The notes beneath the pieces were generated by a model. The model worked only from the letters and a program-made list of their open reading frames with translations. It was not told the DNA's origin and made no database searches. Positions 23,381 to 36,200 of a DNA stretch of 64,000 nucleotides are shown here, piece after piece. This DNA comes from Haberlea rhodopensis (taxonomy: Eukaryota > Streptophyta > Magnoliopsida > Lamiales > Gesneriaceae): assembly GCA_907163345.1 (NCBI GenBank), contig CAJQUN010000042.1, forward strand, positions 4,569,043 through 4,633,042. Reading direction: 5' to 3'. How positions within the stretch are numbered: the stretch's first letter is position 1; every line of letters starts with the position of its first letter. The translations under genes were made by a program, and so were the position numbers.

Positions 23381-26300
23381 GACCGATAAAATCCGTAACT
23401 TGGAATGTGAAGTGGAAGAACCCAATGAGATAAGAAATCATTTACACCAGGACATTGCTGGACGTCCACCCCATAACAAGGCAACCCACGTTATGCGTTC
23501 CAACGCAATAACGAAGATGAAGCCCGTGGAAGCCAAGACCTGCCACAACCACCAAGGACTAGCTTAAAATCGTGGTGGCTTGATGGCAATAGCCACTAGC
23601 AACGACTCTCCAAAGATTTATTAGCCCAACCGCTACCCAGCCACAACTACAGCCCCTCCATAAGAATCAGGTTCCAACGTTCGATGGAAATCTGGATCCA
23701 GAAGTAGCCCAGAATTGGTTAAATGAAGTGGAAAGCCACCACAAATTACTCGTGGTGCCTCAGAATATTAAGGTCGAGATCACCTCACCTTTTCTCGTTG
23801 ACCAAGCTAGTAAATTGTGGGAAAGTATATCCCCATCATTGGTAGAGACGGGACCGGTCACCTGGTAGGCCTTCCGTAATGCATTCATTAAAATAATACT
23901 TTCCTGTACGAATTCAAGTTGACCGAGTTTGACAACCTGATGTAGACTCCGGGAATGTTAGTGGTGGATTACTCAGCAAAGTTCCATGCCCTAGGAACGA
24001 GACCTTGAAACTGCATCGCTTCAAGAAGGGTTTGAATAGCCGAATCCAATCGTCTTGGTTGTGTATAAGACCATAAACTTTGAAGACTTAACGGGAGCAG
24101 TCATCATAGTTGAAACTGATATCCAAAGATGCGAAGAAGAATTCAAGCGCAAACGACTTTTCCCTAATCAGCCTTCTATTGTGGCAAGAAGTTCAAACGG
24201 CCAAACCAGTTCAATAATCAGCAAAGAGGACCTACGTCTACCACGATCAACAAAGAAATCCCAAATGCCCAATTTGTAATTTTTCACATACCGAGGAACG
24301 TCGCAGACAGACCGGAGTTTGCTTCCGATTTGGAAAGTTTGGACATAGAATTATGGCTGAGACTGAGAAAAAATGGATTGATACAGGCAATGGTGCCCCT
24401 CCAAACAAGCCGAAGGACAACAAACACAATTCTAGAGTCTTCACCATGACACATAACAAAGCGGATGACAAGAATGTTGTTGTGGCAGGTGCCATTTTAA
24501 TCAACAAATTACCTGCAATTGTTTTGTTCGATTGTGGTGCCACACATTTGTTCATATCTAAGATTTGCTAAGAAGACAACACTTAAACTATATATACTTA
24601 ATGAACCATATAGAGTGGCAACACCTGCCAACAAAACTTTAGAAACACACAAAGTATATCGAGGTTTTCGTATTAACATAAGTGATAAAGTATTCAGTAC
24701 CGATCTAATCCAACTCAACATGGTGGAGTTCGACGCCTTTTTGGGAATGGATTGGTTAGTTAAACATCATGCCTTAGTTGATTTTCGTCAAAAGAATGTC
24801 AAACTAAGAATTTCTGATCAAGAAGAAATTGTATACCATGGCAAGGCCAAGGAATGCAAATCTCTCTTTTCTGCCTCACAAACTTGGAAAGCCATGAAAA
24901 GTGGTGATGAAGTTTACCTAGCACTGATAAGCGAGGTAAAGGATGGAGCCAATCTCATTTAGGAAATATTCCCGTAGTTCGAGAATTTCTGGATGTCTTC
25001 CCTGAAGAGCTGCCAGGATCAATCCCAGACCGAGAAATAGAGTTCAAAATCAGCATGATACCTGGCACATCACCAATTTCAAAGGCATTGTATTGCATGG
25101 CCCCATCAGAGTTGAAGGAACTTAAAGAACAACTTCAAGAGCTATTGAAAAAAAAAAAATCAGACCAAATGTGTCTCCATAGGGAGCTCTTGTGCTATTT
25201 GTTAAGAAAAAGGATGGGAGTATGAAATTATGGACTACAGAAAGCTGAACAAAATCACGATCAAGAACAAGTATCATCTCCCAAGAATAGATGGCTTGTT
25301 CTATCAACTTAAGGGAGCCAATGTCTTCTCTAAACTCGATTTGAGATCGGTTATCATCAACTCAAGACAAAGGCAGAGGACATTCCGAAGACTACCTATG
25401 GACATTATGAGTTCACGGTGATGCCATTGGCCTGACGAATGCTCCAGTCGCATTCATGGATCTGATGAACAGAGTATTCAAGCCATTTTTGGATAAATTC
25501 GTTGTTGTGTTCATCGACGACATTCTTGTTTATTCATCGAATAAAGAAGAACACAAGGACCACCTTCGCCTCACTCTCCAGATCTTAAGAGAGAGAGAGA
25601 GTTTTATGCCAAGTTCACAAAATGTGAATTTTGGCTAGAGAGCGTCACATTATTAGGGCATAGCATATCAGAAACAGGCTTATCCGTAGACCCTAAGAAG
25701 GTGGAAGCAATTATGGACTGGCCGATAACAAAGAATGTGACAGAGATCCGAAGTTTCTTATGGTTAACTGGCTATTATCGAAATTTGTCGAAGGATTTTT
25801 CTCGATAATCATACCCCTCACTAGACTTACATAAAAGAACTCCAATTCATCTAGAGTGAAGAGTGTGAGAAAAACTTCAAGACTTTAAAAAAAGGCTGGC
25901 ATCTACACCCGTGTTAGTACAACCGATTGAATATACGGATTTTAGTATTTACAGCGATGTATCGAAGGAATGACTTGATGTGTGCTCATGCAGGAAAGGA
26001 GAGTAATTGATTATGCATCAAGGCAGCTTAAGCCTTATGAGCATAACTATCATACGCATGATCTTGAGTTAGCCGCTGTAGTATTTGCCTAGAAGATTTG
26101 GAGGCACTACCTTTATGGCGTTAAGTGTGAGGTCTTCACTGATCACCAAAGCCTCAAATACTTGCATACTCAAAAAGATTTGAACATGAGGCAGATCGAT
26201 GGACCGAACTATTGAAAGACTACGACCTCACAATCAATTACCATCCTGGGAAGGCGAACAAAGTAGCAGATGCATTGAGCCGGAAAATAATGGGGAAAAT

Positions 26301-27743
26301 GATTTTGGCTTCACTCTCGGTTCAACCCTGTTTGCGAGAGCAATCAAGTTAAATCAGGATAGAGATCCTAGTCTAATGAAATTAAAAGAGCAAGTCAAAG
26401 ATGAAAATGTCCATGAATTTCAGGCAGGCAACAAGGGAGTTCTGTGGATGAAAGAACGATTATGTGTACCAGATGTAGATAACCTTAGACAATAGGTGAT
26501 GTCAGAAGCACATAAATCAAATTTTCAGTCCACCCTGGAAGTACAAAAATGTACATAGAGTTGAAAAGAAGCTGTGGAGTGGAATTAAGAAGACATTGCG
26601 GAATTTGTTGCTCGATGTTTAGTATTTCAACAAGTCAAAGCTGAGCATCAACTACCTGGAGGGTTAATACAACCTGTGGAAATTCCAGAAATGGGAACAC
26701 ATCTCTATGGATTTTGTGGTAGGTTTACCAAAATCACGACAGAGCCATGATGAAATATGGGAATCGTGGATATACTAACTAAATCGGCGCATTTCCTACC
26801 GATTCGCATGAACTATAACTTGGATAAGTTGGCAACCCTTTACATGAACAATATTGTACGACTACAGGGAGTTCCTGTAAGTATCCTATCAGAGAGATCC
26901 CAGATTCATTCACGCTTTTGGAAAGTTTCCAACGAGCTATTGGAACTAAAGTAATTCTTAGTACGGCCTATAATCCTCAAACATATTGCCAAACAGAAAG
27001 ATCTATACAAACACTTGAAGATATACTAAGAGCTTGTACAATAGATCTTAGTGCAAATTGGAGTGAATTATTACCTCTGGTCGAATTTGCATATAATAAG
27101 AATTAGCATAGCAACATTGGATGGCACCTTATGAAGCTCTATACAGACGCAAATGTTGATCACCTTTATATTGGGATAAAGTAAGGGAAAGAACTATCAT
27201 TGGACCTGAACTAATTCAAACTACAGTGACAAAGTTTCTATCATAAGAGAAAGATTTAAGGCAGCTCAGGATTGACAACAAAGTTGGGCTAACCTCAAAA
27301 GAAGGCCATTAGAATTTGAGACCGATGAGAAAGTCTATGTGAAGGTATCACCAATGAAGGGAGTTGTACGATTTGATAATGCAGGAAAACTGAAATCGAG
27401 ATATGTGGGACCATTTGATTTTTTAGAGAAAATGAGAACTTTAGCTTACAGAATAGCATTGCCACCCAGTCTATCAAGAATTCATAATGTTTTCCACGTA
27501 TCACGATTGAGGAAATATATTGCTAATTATTTTCTAGAAGCAGAAACCCTAGTAATTCAAGGGAACTTGGATGAAATCCTGAAGTACGAAGAAATTCCAA
27601 TTCAAATCGTAGATTCAAAGGTTCAAGTGTTGAGAAGAAGATCTATCCCTTATGTCAAAGTCCAATGGTCCAACCATACCGAACGGGAAGCTACATGGGA
27701 ACTAGCAGTTAGCATGCGCAAAAAATATACCCTATCTTTTTAA
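23381..27743 (+). pseudogene. decayed Ty3-gypsy chromovirus gag-pol with C-terminal chromodomain
   Basis: Gag remnant (about 23670-23950; VPTFDGNLDPEVAQNWLNEVE), protease with LFDCGATHLFIS (24521-24556) and FLGMDWLV, RT (25000-25800) with DYRKLNKITIKNKYHLPRID and the catalytic VFIDDILVYS, RNase H (25900-26290; ends DALSRK-like), integrase (26500-27140; PQTYCQTERSIQTLEDILRA) and a C-terminal region ending in a chromodomain-like segment (IPYVKVQWSNHTEREATWEL). The chromodomain places it in the Tekay/Galadriel-type chromoviruses, where it helps target integration to heterochromatin. Numerous frameshifts and stops; the last 134 codons (27339-27743) are uninterrupted. No matching 5' LTR was found. 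Confidence 0.88.
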
Positions 27744-27793
27744 CGATCAAGATAACTCAAGTTTCGAGGACAGAACTTATAAGGAGGGAGGGA

Positions 27794-28680
27794 TGTGAGA
27801 ACCATGATTTTGACATTCAACTTCCACCAATCATCTTGTCCCCAGCCAACTTATGTCATTGCTTATGAAATTATAAAGAAGAAACGTGCGAAGACGAAAA
27901 CTTCATCAAATTGTAAGAGACGGAAATCCTTCATATATCCAAAATGAGATTTGATTTATTTAGAGCACAAATAAATACTATTGGTTCTAGAAAATTTAGT
28001 AAGAAAAAGAAGGACGATTTCTACTCAAGTCATTTAATAAAGCAGCTACATAATCAATAAGTGGGTTTTTGTTATATCATTCTTTCGTTTTGAAAACATA
28101 TATATGCTTGAAAAATTCAATCGAATATGCGAATTATTTTAAAATTATGATGTCGTGATTTTTGTTCTGATATGATCCTTGTATTTTGTGAATCAAAATG
28201 ATTAGTATATGATATGTGTTCTGATATGATGTCTTTTGTTTGGCTTAGATGAACGAAATTTTGTTCAGTTATGTGTATTTGTTCATATCAGTTTATATTC
28301 TCATAACTGTTTCAAAATTTGCATATATAAATATGTGTATTTGACATATTCGATTGGTCACTGCTTACTGAGTATTTTCCCAAATACACACCCCTTAAAT
28401 CCTCTTCCCATATAAGAACGAAGAAGAAATAGAAAAGAGGAACAACATAATTTTTGGGGTGGTGATCTACTGCAAATATTTCAAGACTTTAAATAATTAA
28501 GCTTCCACTAAACTCTGTTAAGATTTAAGTTATACTTTGTTTTTCACTTGTAAAGACATATATGTTTATAGAATAAAGGACTAGTTATATTTTAATTTAT
28601 GTACTACGAGGCTTGTTGCCTTCGAATTTTATATTTGAATTCAGTGTCGGTGTTGCTGAACCCGATCTCGGGGCTTGACA
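27794..28680 (+). repeat. 3' LTR of chromovirus-like element 2
   Basis: Follows the purine tract AAGGAGGGAGGGA (27781-27793). Starts TGTGAGAACC and ends CGGGGCTTGACA, the usual chromovirus TG...CA form, 887 bp. No partner 5' LTR is in the window. Confidence 0.7.
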
Positions 28681-28918
28681 AAACCCGGACCCATTGCAAT
28701 CCCTAGTTATGTGGGCATTGCACATTAGTTAGTGTGACTATCATTTTATAATCATTTTAACCTGATTGTTATCCTATATCCGAGTATGTCACCCAAAATC
28801 TCAAAGATGGATCATGTGAGCCACTTGTATTCAATGAGAGATTAACTCAATGTTTTGAGGATCCAAGGGCTTAATTTAACTACACAACACATGTCCATCG
28901 TAGAAAAGCCATTTTACC
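28681..28918. other. unassigned sequence between chromovirus LTR and hAT element
   Basis: No gene. It ends with the 8-bp hAT target site ATTTTACC (28911-28918), repeated at 31768-31775. Confidence 0.5.
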
Positions 28919-29090
28919 TAGACATGACCACGGTTCGTGAACCGCCGGTTGACGGTTCGGAACCGCCGGTTCGACGGTTCATAAGAGCTCGACCCTTAAC
29001 CTTAACCTTCGTAGACGGTTCCGGTTACGGTTCGTGAACCGCCGGTTACGGTTACGGTTAACCACCTGTTACGGTTACGGTTCGACCCTT
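28919..29090. repeat. hAT subterminal ACGGTT repeat cluster
   Basis: About nine ACGGTT copies plus GAACCGCCGGTT palindromes lie within 170 bp of the left end; a sparser set (31620-31757) lies at the right end. In Ac, clustered AAACGG-type motifs bind transposase; a similar role is inferred here. Confidence 0.7.
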
Positions 29091-29299
29091 ATATTTTTAA
29101 ATTAAAAAAAGTAAAATTTTATTTAAAATAATTTAAAAATTACAATAAAAAAAAACAAAAGAAATGTAAGGGGAGGGGAGGGCTTGAACTTTTTAAGTTG
29201 CCTACGTATCCTCTTAGGGTGTAGAGGAATCAAAGCCCACGTAGTTCTCTTACCTTTTAACCCTTCTTACCTTTGGAAGTGACGTAGCTCAATCACTTC

Positions 29300-31430
29300 C
29301 GTTACCTGTCCCCGTAGTAGTAGTTCCTTCGGTATCAAATTCATCTTGGTCCGAGCTTGATTCCATTCCTTGTTTTCGTTTTGCCACCCTCGCCCAATCG
29401 TCCATTAGTGCTTGTGCCTCTAAAGAATCTGGACTCATTTTTGATCGTCTTACATCCAAAATATTTCCTCATGCGCTAAAAGCTTGTTCCACAACAACAG
29501 TTGACACAGGGCAAGCTAAGATTTCCTTTGCTATGATTGATAAAATCGGGAAAATTTGTGTCTTTTGTGACCACGACCGCAATATATCAAATTGTTGATC
29601 GCTATCTGCTTCACTTTAATCAAAAGAAGTCGTAAAATAATTATCAAGTTCCTGACTGGAACTTGATGATCCTCTGGGGCATTTAGTGCGTTCTTTTAAC
29701 AGAAGTTGTACTTTGGTGAGTTTAATACCACTAGAATGACTTTGAGCACTAACTTGTAGTTGTGATTCATTTTTTTGTACACCATATTTTAAACTATATT
29801 CTCTATAAATCTCATGCAAATAATTTCTAACACGATTTACTACCATAGAAGAATCAATTGGGGAAATATCATCAGGGGGATAATGCCTCGTAATACATCA
29901 CTAGCATTTCATGCAAAACATCCAATTTAAGTCGAGGATCTAAAGCAAAAGCAACTAGAAACAGTTCAGGAATATTATAAAAATATTTTTCCCATTTAAC
30001 CTTCATTGCTACCACAGAAGAGGTTAACAAATAATTAGAGGAATTTTCATTTAAGGTAAGTGCCACATTACAACAGTTCATCAAAACTAAATGAGATGTA
30101 GGATAATAAACTCAAGATAATTGTTCAGTTGCATCATAAAATACCTTCAACATTCACAGATACTTTTACATACATTCCATTGGTGCGAAAAAACATAAAT
30201 ATTAGAGTTTCAACAATGTTGTGCAAAAAATGAACACAAACTATCTATAGTCATATGAGTCATTTAGCAATTTATATGTTGAGTTCCAACGTGTGAGTAT
30301 ATCTCGTGGAAATTTCTAGGTCGCATGTCATTAACCTTACAAAACTTACCCCATTGTTTCATCAAACTCGGATGGGACCACAAATAAAATAATGCCATTT
30401 TAATTGGTTGAATCTGATTATCTAACGATCTTAATCCATCTTGCACACATAAGTTCAAAATATGGCAAATACATCGAATATGGAAAAATAAACCACCAAT
30501 AGCAGGTTGACAAACACGTTTAAGATCTTCAATACTCAATGTGTTCGAACTAGCATTATCAAATGACACAGAAAAAACTTTGGAAGTTAAATCATATTCT
30601 TCTAAAATTACACAAATCAGTTGAGAAATATTTTGTGCGGTGTGTAATTCATTGAACACTCGATATGCAAGCAACCTTTTTTGAATTGACCATGAATTAT
30701 CTATCCAATGACAAGTAATACCCATGTACGAATTAGTTTGCCAATGATCACTCCAAATATCAGAGCATATAGAAACTTTATTCGTCAAATTACTAAATAA
30801 TGTAACTAATTCTTTCTTTTGTTGACGAACTAATTTTTTAAGTGTTCGTGTGACTGTGGTCCTAGGAACACGTTTAGCAGCAGGTTGTAGATATTCATGA
30901 CCCAGATCTTCAAAACCAAATCTAGATGCAATACTAAAATAAAGATGTTCTACAGAGATAAATTTTGCCACCGATTCTCTTAATTGTGTATCAGTGTATT
31001 TGAAAAGTGGAGAGTCGGTACCTTCACCCGAGGAATGAAATCTAGACAATTGAGTTTGAGAAGAATCATTACCAAACTCCACTGGATGCTTTGTTTCGAT
31101 ATAACGCTTAAAAGATCCATAGCCACCACCACTTTGAAACTTATACGTACTGGTACAATATTTGCATTTGGCGCGCATCTCTCCGGATGGAAGAGTCACC
31201 TTCTCAAAATGTTTAGTAAAAATCGATGATTTAAGTGGAGGCATAGATCGTACCTTTGAATGCGCACTTTCTTGGGTATCATGTGTAGCAAAAGGATCAT
31301 CGTCGGTGAATTCAATATCATCAATATCAATATCAACATCGGGTTCGGCCCTTTCGGGATATGTCTCATTGCCTTTGCCTTTGCCTTTGCCTTTGCCTTT
31401 GCCTTTACGTGGATCACTAGGACCTTCCAT
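29300..31430 (-). pseudogene. hAT transposase, frameshifted with premature stops
   Basis: The frame starts at ATG 31430 (MEGPSDPRKGKGKG) with a Lys-Gly repeat from six GCCTTT units (31371-31406). A BED zinc finger follows near residues 87-114 (CKYC...H...H). The catalytic region shows CSDIWSDHWQTNSYMGIT, VSFDNASSNT and CHILNLCVQDGL. Near 30310 a one-base shift breaks the conserved TRWNSTY motif, and the frame stops at 30264. Downstream fragments (30084-29872, 29846-29616) and the C-terminal dimerisation segment (VSTVVVEQAFSA, then a TGA at 29469-29471, then NILDVRRS) are recognisable in shifted frames. The catalytic and dimerisation parts are therefore disconnected. Confidence 0.9.
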
Positions 31431-31775
31431 TGAGTAATTCGAAAATAATACAAGTAAATGATGTATCGAAAACTTAGAGTTGTGTTAAGATTGATGAAAA
31501 ATGAAATGGGTGTGGAGGATATTTATAAGCATAAAAAATAACAGTCACTTAATCCTAGCCGTCGATCTATAACGGTCAAATAATCATAGCCATCGAATTA
31601 TTAAAAAAAAAAAAATTTACCGTCGAACCGCCGGTTCGTAACCGGCGATTCATCCTGTTGCAACGGTCAAGAGATCCTGACCGTTGATATACAACGATCA
31701 GGAGAAACTGGCCGTTCATTAACCACCGGTTCACCTGTTGCACGGTTAAAAACCGCAGTCATGTCTAATTTTACC

Positions 31776-32818
31776 TTAAACTACTTTTGTATTCAATGAT
31801 TGTGATGAAATTGATCCCGGAACTTTCCTGTAAATATGATGAACTGAAATTATTTAACTGGTCATTCGCTCTCAGCGCATTTTAGCCTTTCCGTGGGAGC
31901 TTTGTCTCTCGTCTTCTCTTTCGGCGCACTTTAGCTCTGATTTCTTCGACGCTTATCCCCCTCTTTTGTGCGTTTATATCTTATACACCCGACGATGCTC
32001 TCTTTTCTACTCGCCAAAAGTGAGATGCTGATTCTCATCCATTGTGCGCTCGTTGGACATGGAAGGTCAGTTTGAGAGATTTTTTTGTGGTGGCCGGATG
32101 TCCCCTTGTAGCTCAGTGGCCTTTTGGTGGCTCATTTTTGTTGGTTCTGGAGTTCCCGCTTCTTGCTTTCGCCATCGCACCAGTATCGATTACCTGACCA
32201 CTTACTTTAGTTCTCTGGTTATTTGGCAAATCTTGTGCTTGTTTGTTCTTTTATAGATCTGTCGTTTTGGAGTACGAATAGGATGGTGGCGCTGCTTAGC
32301 CTTCCTATTTCTACCACTTTTGGCTTTGTTTTCTGGAAATATTGGAAGCGCAGCCCCTCCAATGATGTTTCCAGATTGTCGGACGTTGGTGCTTTGTATG
32401 AGCAAGAGAGGTTGTTCTCTTATCTGTCTATATCTGAAGGCATCTCTCCATCATTCTCTTCACCTTCATCTATCCACGAAGGCAGTTGCACCTCCTCTTG
32501 ATCTGGTTGTCTATCATTTTAGGGTGGTTGTTTTTATTATTGTCAAAAATCAGCCAAACATTTTATCTAGTGCTTTTTAGTTTTTAGCATATGATGTTTT
32601 CGCTCAAAAAAAATTTATTTTGTCCACTGCAAAATACCATTGAAGAATTAAATTTGGTAGGAGACAGTTCGATGGTTAAAGGAAGACACCCTTTTTTAAT
32701 TGGTTGCAAATGAAAAAGGTTTCAATGAGTATAATGAGGTTGGAGTCAATTCGAGGAGTTACTAAGCATTACTTTCTTTGTAAAATAGTAAGTAATCACA
32801 ACTCTTGATTACCAGTAA
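31776..32818. other. unassigned stretch, possible poly(A)-ended retroposon
   Basis: No gene recognised. From about 31860 to 32616 the sequence is T-rich and pyrimidine-biased and ends in an A8 run at about 32605-32612, which could be the 3' end of a LINE-like or processed insertion. I found no coding match or target duplication. Confidence 0.25.
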
Positions 32819-32844
32819 TTGCCCCCATCTTTACACTCACCTCT

Positions 32845-33079
32845 TGAAGAAAATACAGAGCAATCTTTAAGTGACAGGCGAATCAGCAGCGGGAACGGTG
32901 GTGTGCACAAAGGCCGAAGAGAGCACAATATCCACATTGAAAATACAAGCAGTGTAACAAATGCGAAGCTTAGTAGAGTATGGCATTTGATAAAGAAGGC
33001 AAAACCAGATGGTGATCAAATACAAAACAACAATGAACTTGGTACAGAATTAACACCACAAAGCCAAAACTTGTATTAA
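32845..33079 (+). other. possible orphan 3' coding exon, unrecognised
   Basis: An open frame of about 78 codons (hydrophilic; contains SLSDRRISSGNGG and SRVWHLIKKAKPDGDQ) ends at TAA 33077-33079. A possible splice acceptor CTTGAAG precedes it near 32851. It points toward the 3' end of NSF. Composition looks like a plant protein tail rather than a transposon, but I know no homologue and see no upstream exon. Confidence 0.2.
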
Positions 33080-33232
33080 CTCAATGTCATCATAACATTT
33101 TCACTAAATCAGGCTAGAAAAAAGAACGAAAAAAACTCGATTAATATATGAAGTAGAAAATCTGATGCATAATGGGACAAAAAGGAAATAGCAGCATCAG
33201 TGCAGATAGTAGTCAAACCAGTGTGGTGTATA

Positions 33233-36200
33233 CTAATAACGTGCAATGTCCTGAAGGCAATCGTAGAAATGAGAAATGTTGATTTTTTCTTTCCCAGAGT
33301 ATATGTTTTCGGCACCTCCACCATGTTCACCTTGAGCAGACATTTCGACGACCATAAAGAGCTTCTTGATGGGCATCTAGAACATCACGAAATCACAATA
33401 ATTGTACATTTCAGCAGTTTTTCTTCCCTGATCTGCCTCATTCTTAACATATACCATAAATGTAGATTGGCTTAAGTGCGTTACAACTATCTCCTCATGT
33501 AGTGAAAATTGTGAGAATGGAGACAGTTATTCTGCGGTAACAAAACCAGTTCTCTAGAATTTTAAAAGCAAACGGGGGTTTAAGATGGATGGGATGAATT
33601 TACATTTATGGACCTCCCAATAGTCGTTCAATCTATAGAAAATGAAACCTACATTACTAAAAGAGAGATTGGGAATGATGAAATATTTATCCCAAGTGTT
33701 TCTTACTAAATATAGTAGCAAATGTAAAAACATTTGTAAAAATTTACCTCATTCAATGCTTCTGCAGCAGAATCGACATCATCATTTGAAAAAACGTTAA
33801 GTTGTTGCAACACCTGTGAGGAAGAAAAACATTAATAAACAGAGGAAAAAAGTAGCCCTCGCTTATTTAGCCTAAATTTATGCTATTATGATAAAGCACA
33901 GGACTTAATTACAGTTTTCATGCCCACTGTGATACCTGCAAGCTAATCTATTATTGATAAACATCATTCCAAGGGAAAGAAGCGTACATTAACACAACAC
34001 TGAGTGTTAAAACGAACGTTAAAAATTGACTTCAAGCGTTTCCCAACTCTCAAATCAAATTTAAGGAAAAATAACATATAAAACTGAGAGGAGGAGACTC
34101 CTGCTGATATTACCTTTTTGGCATCTTCCGTCTTGAGAGTTGGAACATGGAAGGTCACAGAGAATGCATCTCGAATTCCAACCAATTCCAAGAAATTGAC
34201 TTCACTTGTGGTCCCAATAATAAGGATTTTTTTGCCCTGAGGAATTGAGCAGTTGAATAAGATCATCTCTGAAACAAAAAAATTAAGCAGCAGTACCAGT
34301 AACACTGTATTATAACAGTTATAAGAGAGCACGTTAACCAAAATTTCCAAGAGGAACACATGATGAATTTAATGCCTAGAAATCCTCTAGAAGAAAAGGT
34401 TGATTTGAAAAGTATTAGTCTGAAACATAATGTTCTCCATTTAAAGTATTTTAACTCTCCAAGTTGCTGAGATATGAAAAAAGTTTATATAATTGTTATA
34501 ACTTGTCCTAGGGTGTCAGAAAATTGAGTCAAACCCAATCACATTGTACAAGCATCACTTGATCATCAAGAAAATATTTGAGAATTTATATTTGAGCTGT
34601 GTAACAGAATGACTAAACAATCTTGGACAGGTTTGACTGGTATGGGCATGAGTTTGAATACCTTGACATTTGTCATATTGTTTTTTCATATTGTTACTTA
34701 TAGTACCGAGCTTTAGAAATGAGCAGAGATGACTTGTGAGCATGACCAGATAGGCTCCAAGTAGAGCTATATTCAAGCTCTTTAGTGGATCTTTAAGCCA
34801 AGATCTTCTAAACATGAAAGATCTAAATGTTACATCGACTAGTTTTTCGCTAAACTTGACATTCCACAACTAATTACATTAACAAATTACAAAATATATA
34901 GATTACATATTTTCAAAGATAAATCTACTCAAGCTCTACCTGAAGACACTCGATTTTTGAAGGGACAAAGAATTTTATATGACGATCGATGCTTAAATTT
35001 AAAAACTCAACACCTAAATTAAAAACTCATCAAGATCCAGCCTTCAAAAATTCCAATGGCTAGATTTTAGCTCATATGGTTTGCAATGCCACTAAAAATG
35101 CATGATAGCGATCACAACATTCTCACACATGTTCATTGGCTAAGATCAAATGAGATGAACCTTATCATTTCTTTTGCAATCATCAGGGAAAATACCTTTG
35201 GTGGAAGCCGCTTCAGGAGCACCAACAATGTCTGAGATATCAAATTTGAAAAACGGGGCCCGATTGGAACATATTCCAAAAGCCTAGGAAAACAAATATA
35301 TGTTAGATGAATTCATGGATAGTGGCAAATGAAACAATATCGTTCATCTCCAAATCAGTAGATTTACCTTTCGATATCATCAAGGATAATTATGCTTAGT
35401 GGTGACTTATAAGCATCTTCAAAAACCTATATAAAAAAATAGACAAGATACTTCTCAAGCTTCAGCACAATAAAAGAGCAAAAAGTGCTCCCTGAAGATT
35501 AAGAAATAGGGATGGGGTTGAACTAAATGATTTTGTAGACTACGCAGTGCTTTCCAATGTACAAGTTGGAGGTCAAAAGTTAGGTTATGGCATCGGACCT
35601 TAACAATCTGAGCACATTTCGTGGGTTCACTGAGTCCGATCATCGTTTCAGCAGATATCTAACAATTTACAGAAATAGATGGAGAAAAATGCTTAATGAG
35701 AGTATTAGAAGTAAATGATTACTCATTAATATGGTCAGCAGGCAGTGTAAAATCACTTACAATCTTGACATAGGGGAAATCACTTTCAATGCCAATTGTT
35801 GATGCTGTTGCAGTCTTACCGCTGTCCAAGACCAGGGAGACTTAGTGGAGTGATAATTTAGACATGATTTTAATAATAAACACTTGATTACCTGCCACTG
35901 GGACCTTCAAGAAGGCAAGTAACAAGCGGGCTTCCTTGACTAACTTTAACTTGTTCTGCTAATAACATAGTTCTTCGATAAATGTGATCATGACGCTCAC
36001 CACATTCCAATACGCCATTGAGTCTATAAGATGCATAGGTTGATTATTGAATTTCAGAAGAAATACTTGCCATCATCCATGGCTGAATAAAGATGAAGGT
36101 ACCTAACTAGTGTGGATCACAAACTGACAGTGTAGGAATGTGAATGTTATACATTGTATATTACGTTTCAATAATTATGGCAATAAATTAATACGTGCAA

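Larger units (their letters stand above)
28919..31767 (-). mobile_element. hAT superfamily DNA transposon (Ac-like) with intact ends
   Basis: The left end TAGACATGACCACGGTT and the reverse complement of the right end, TAGACATGACTGCGGTT, match at 15 of 17 positions. Both ends are flanked by an exact 8-bp duplication, ATTTTACC (28911-28918 and 31768-31775), diagnostic for hAT. Length 2849 bp. ACGGTT/AACCG motifs cluster next to both ends. The single transposase gene, on the minus strand, is broken, so the element could move only in trans. Confidence 0.92.

Noticed and set aside
32095..32160. SINE/tRNA-like A box (TTGTAGCTCAGTGGCC)
   Set aside because: No credible B box at the right distance and no matching arms.
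33200..33475. 91-codon plus-strand frame
   Set aside because: It is antisense to the last NSF exon, whose reading is conserved.
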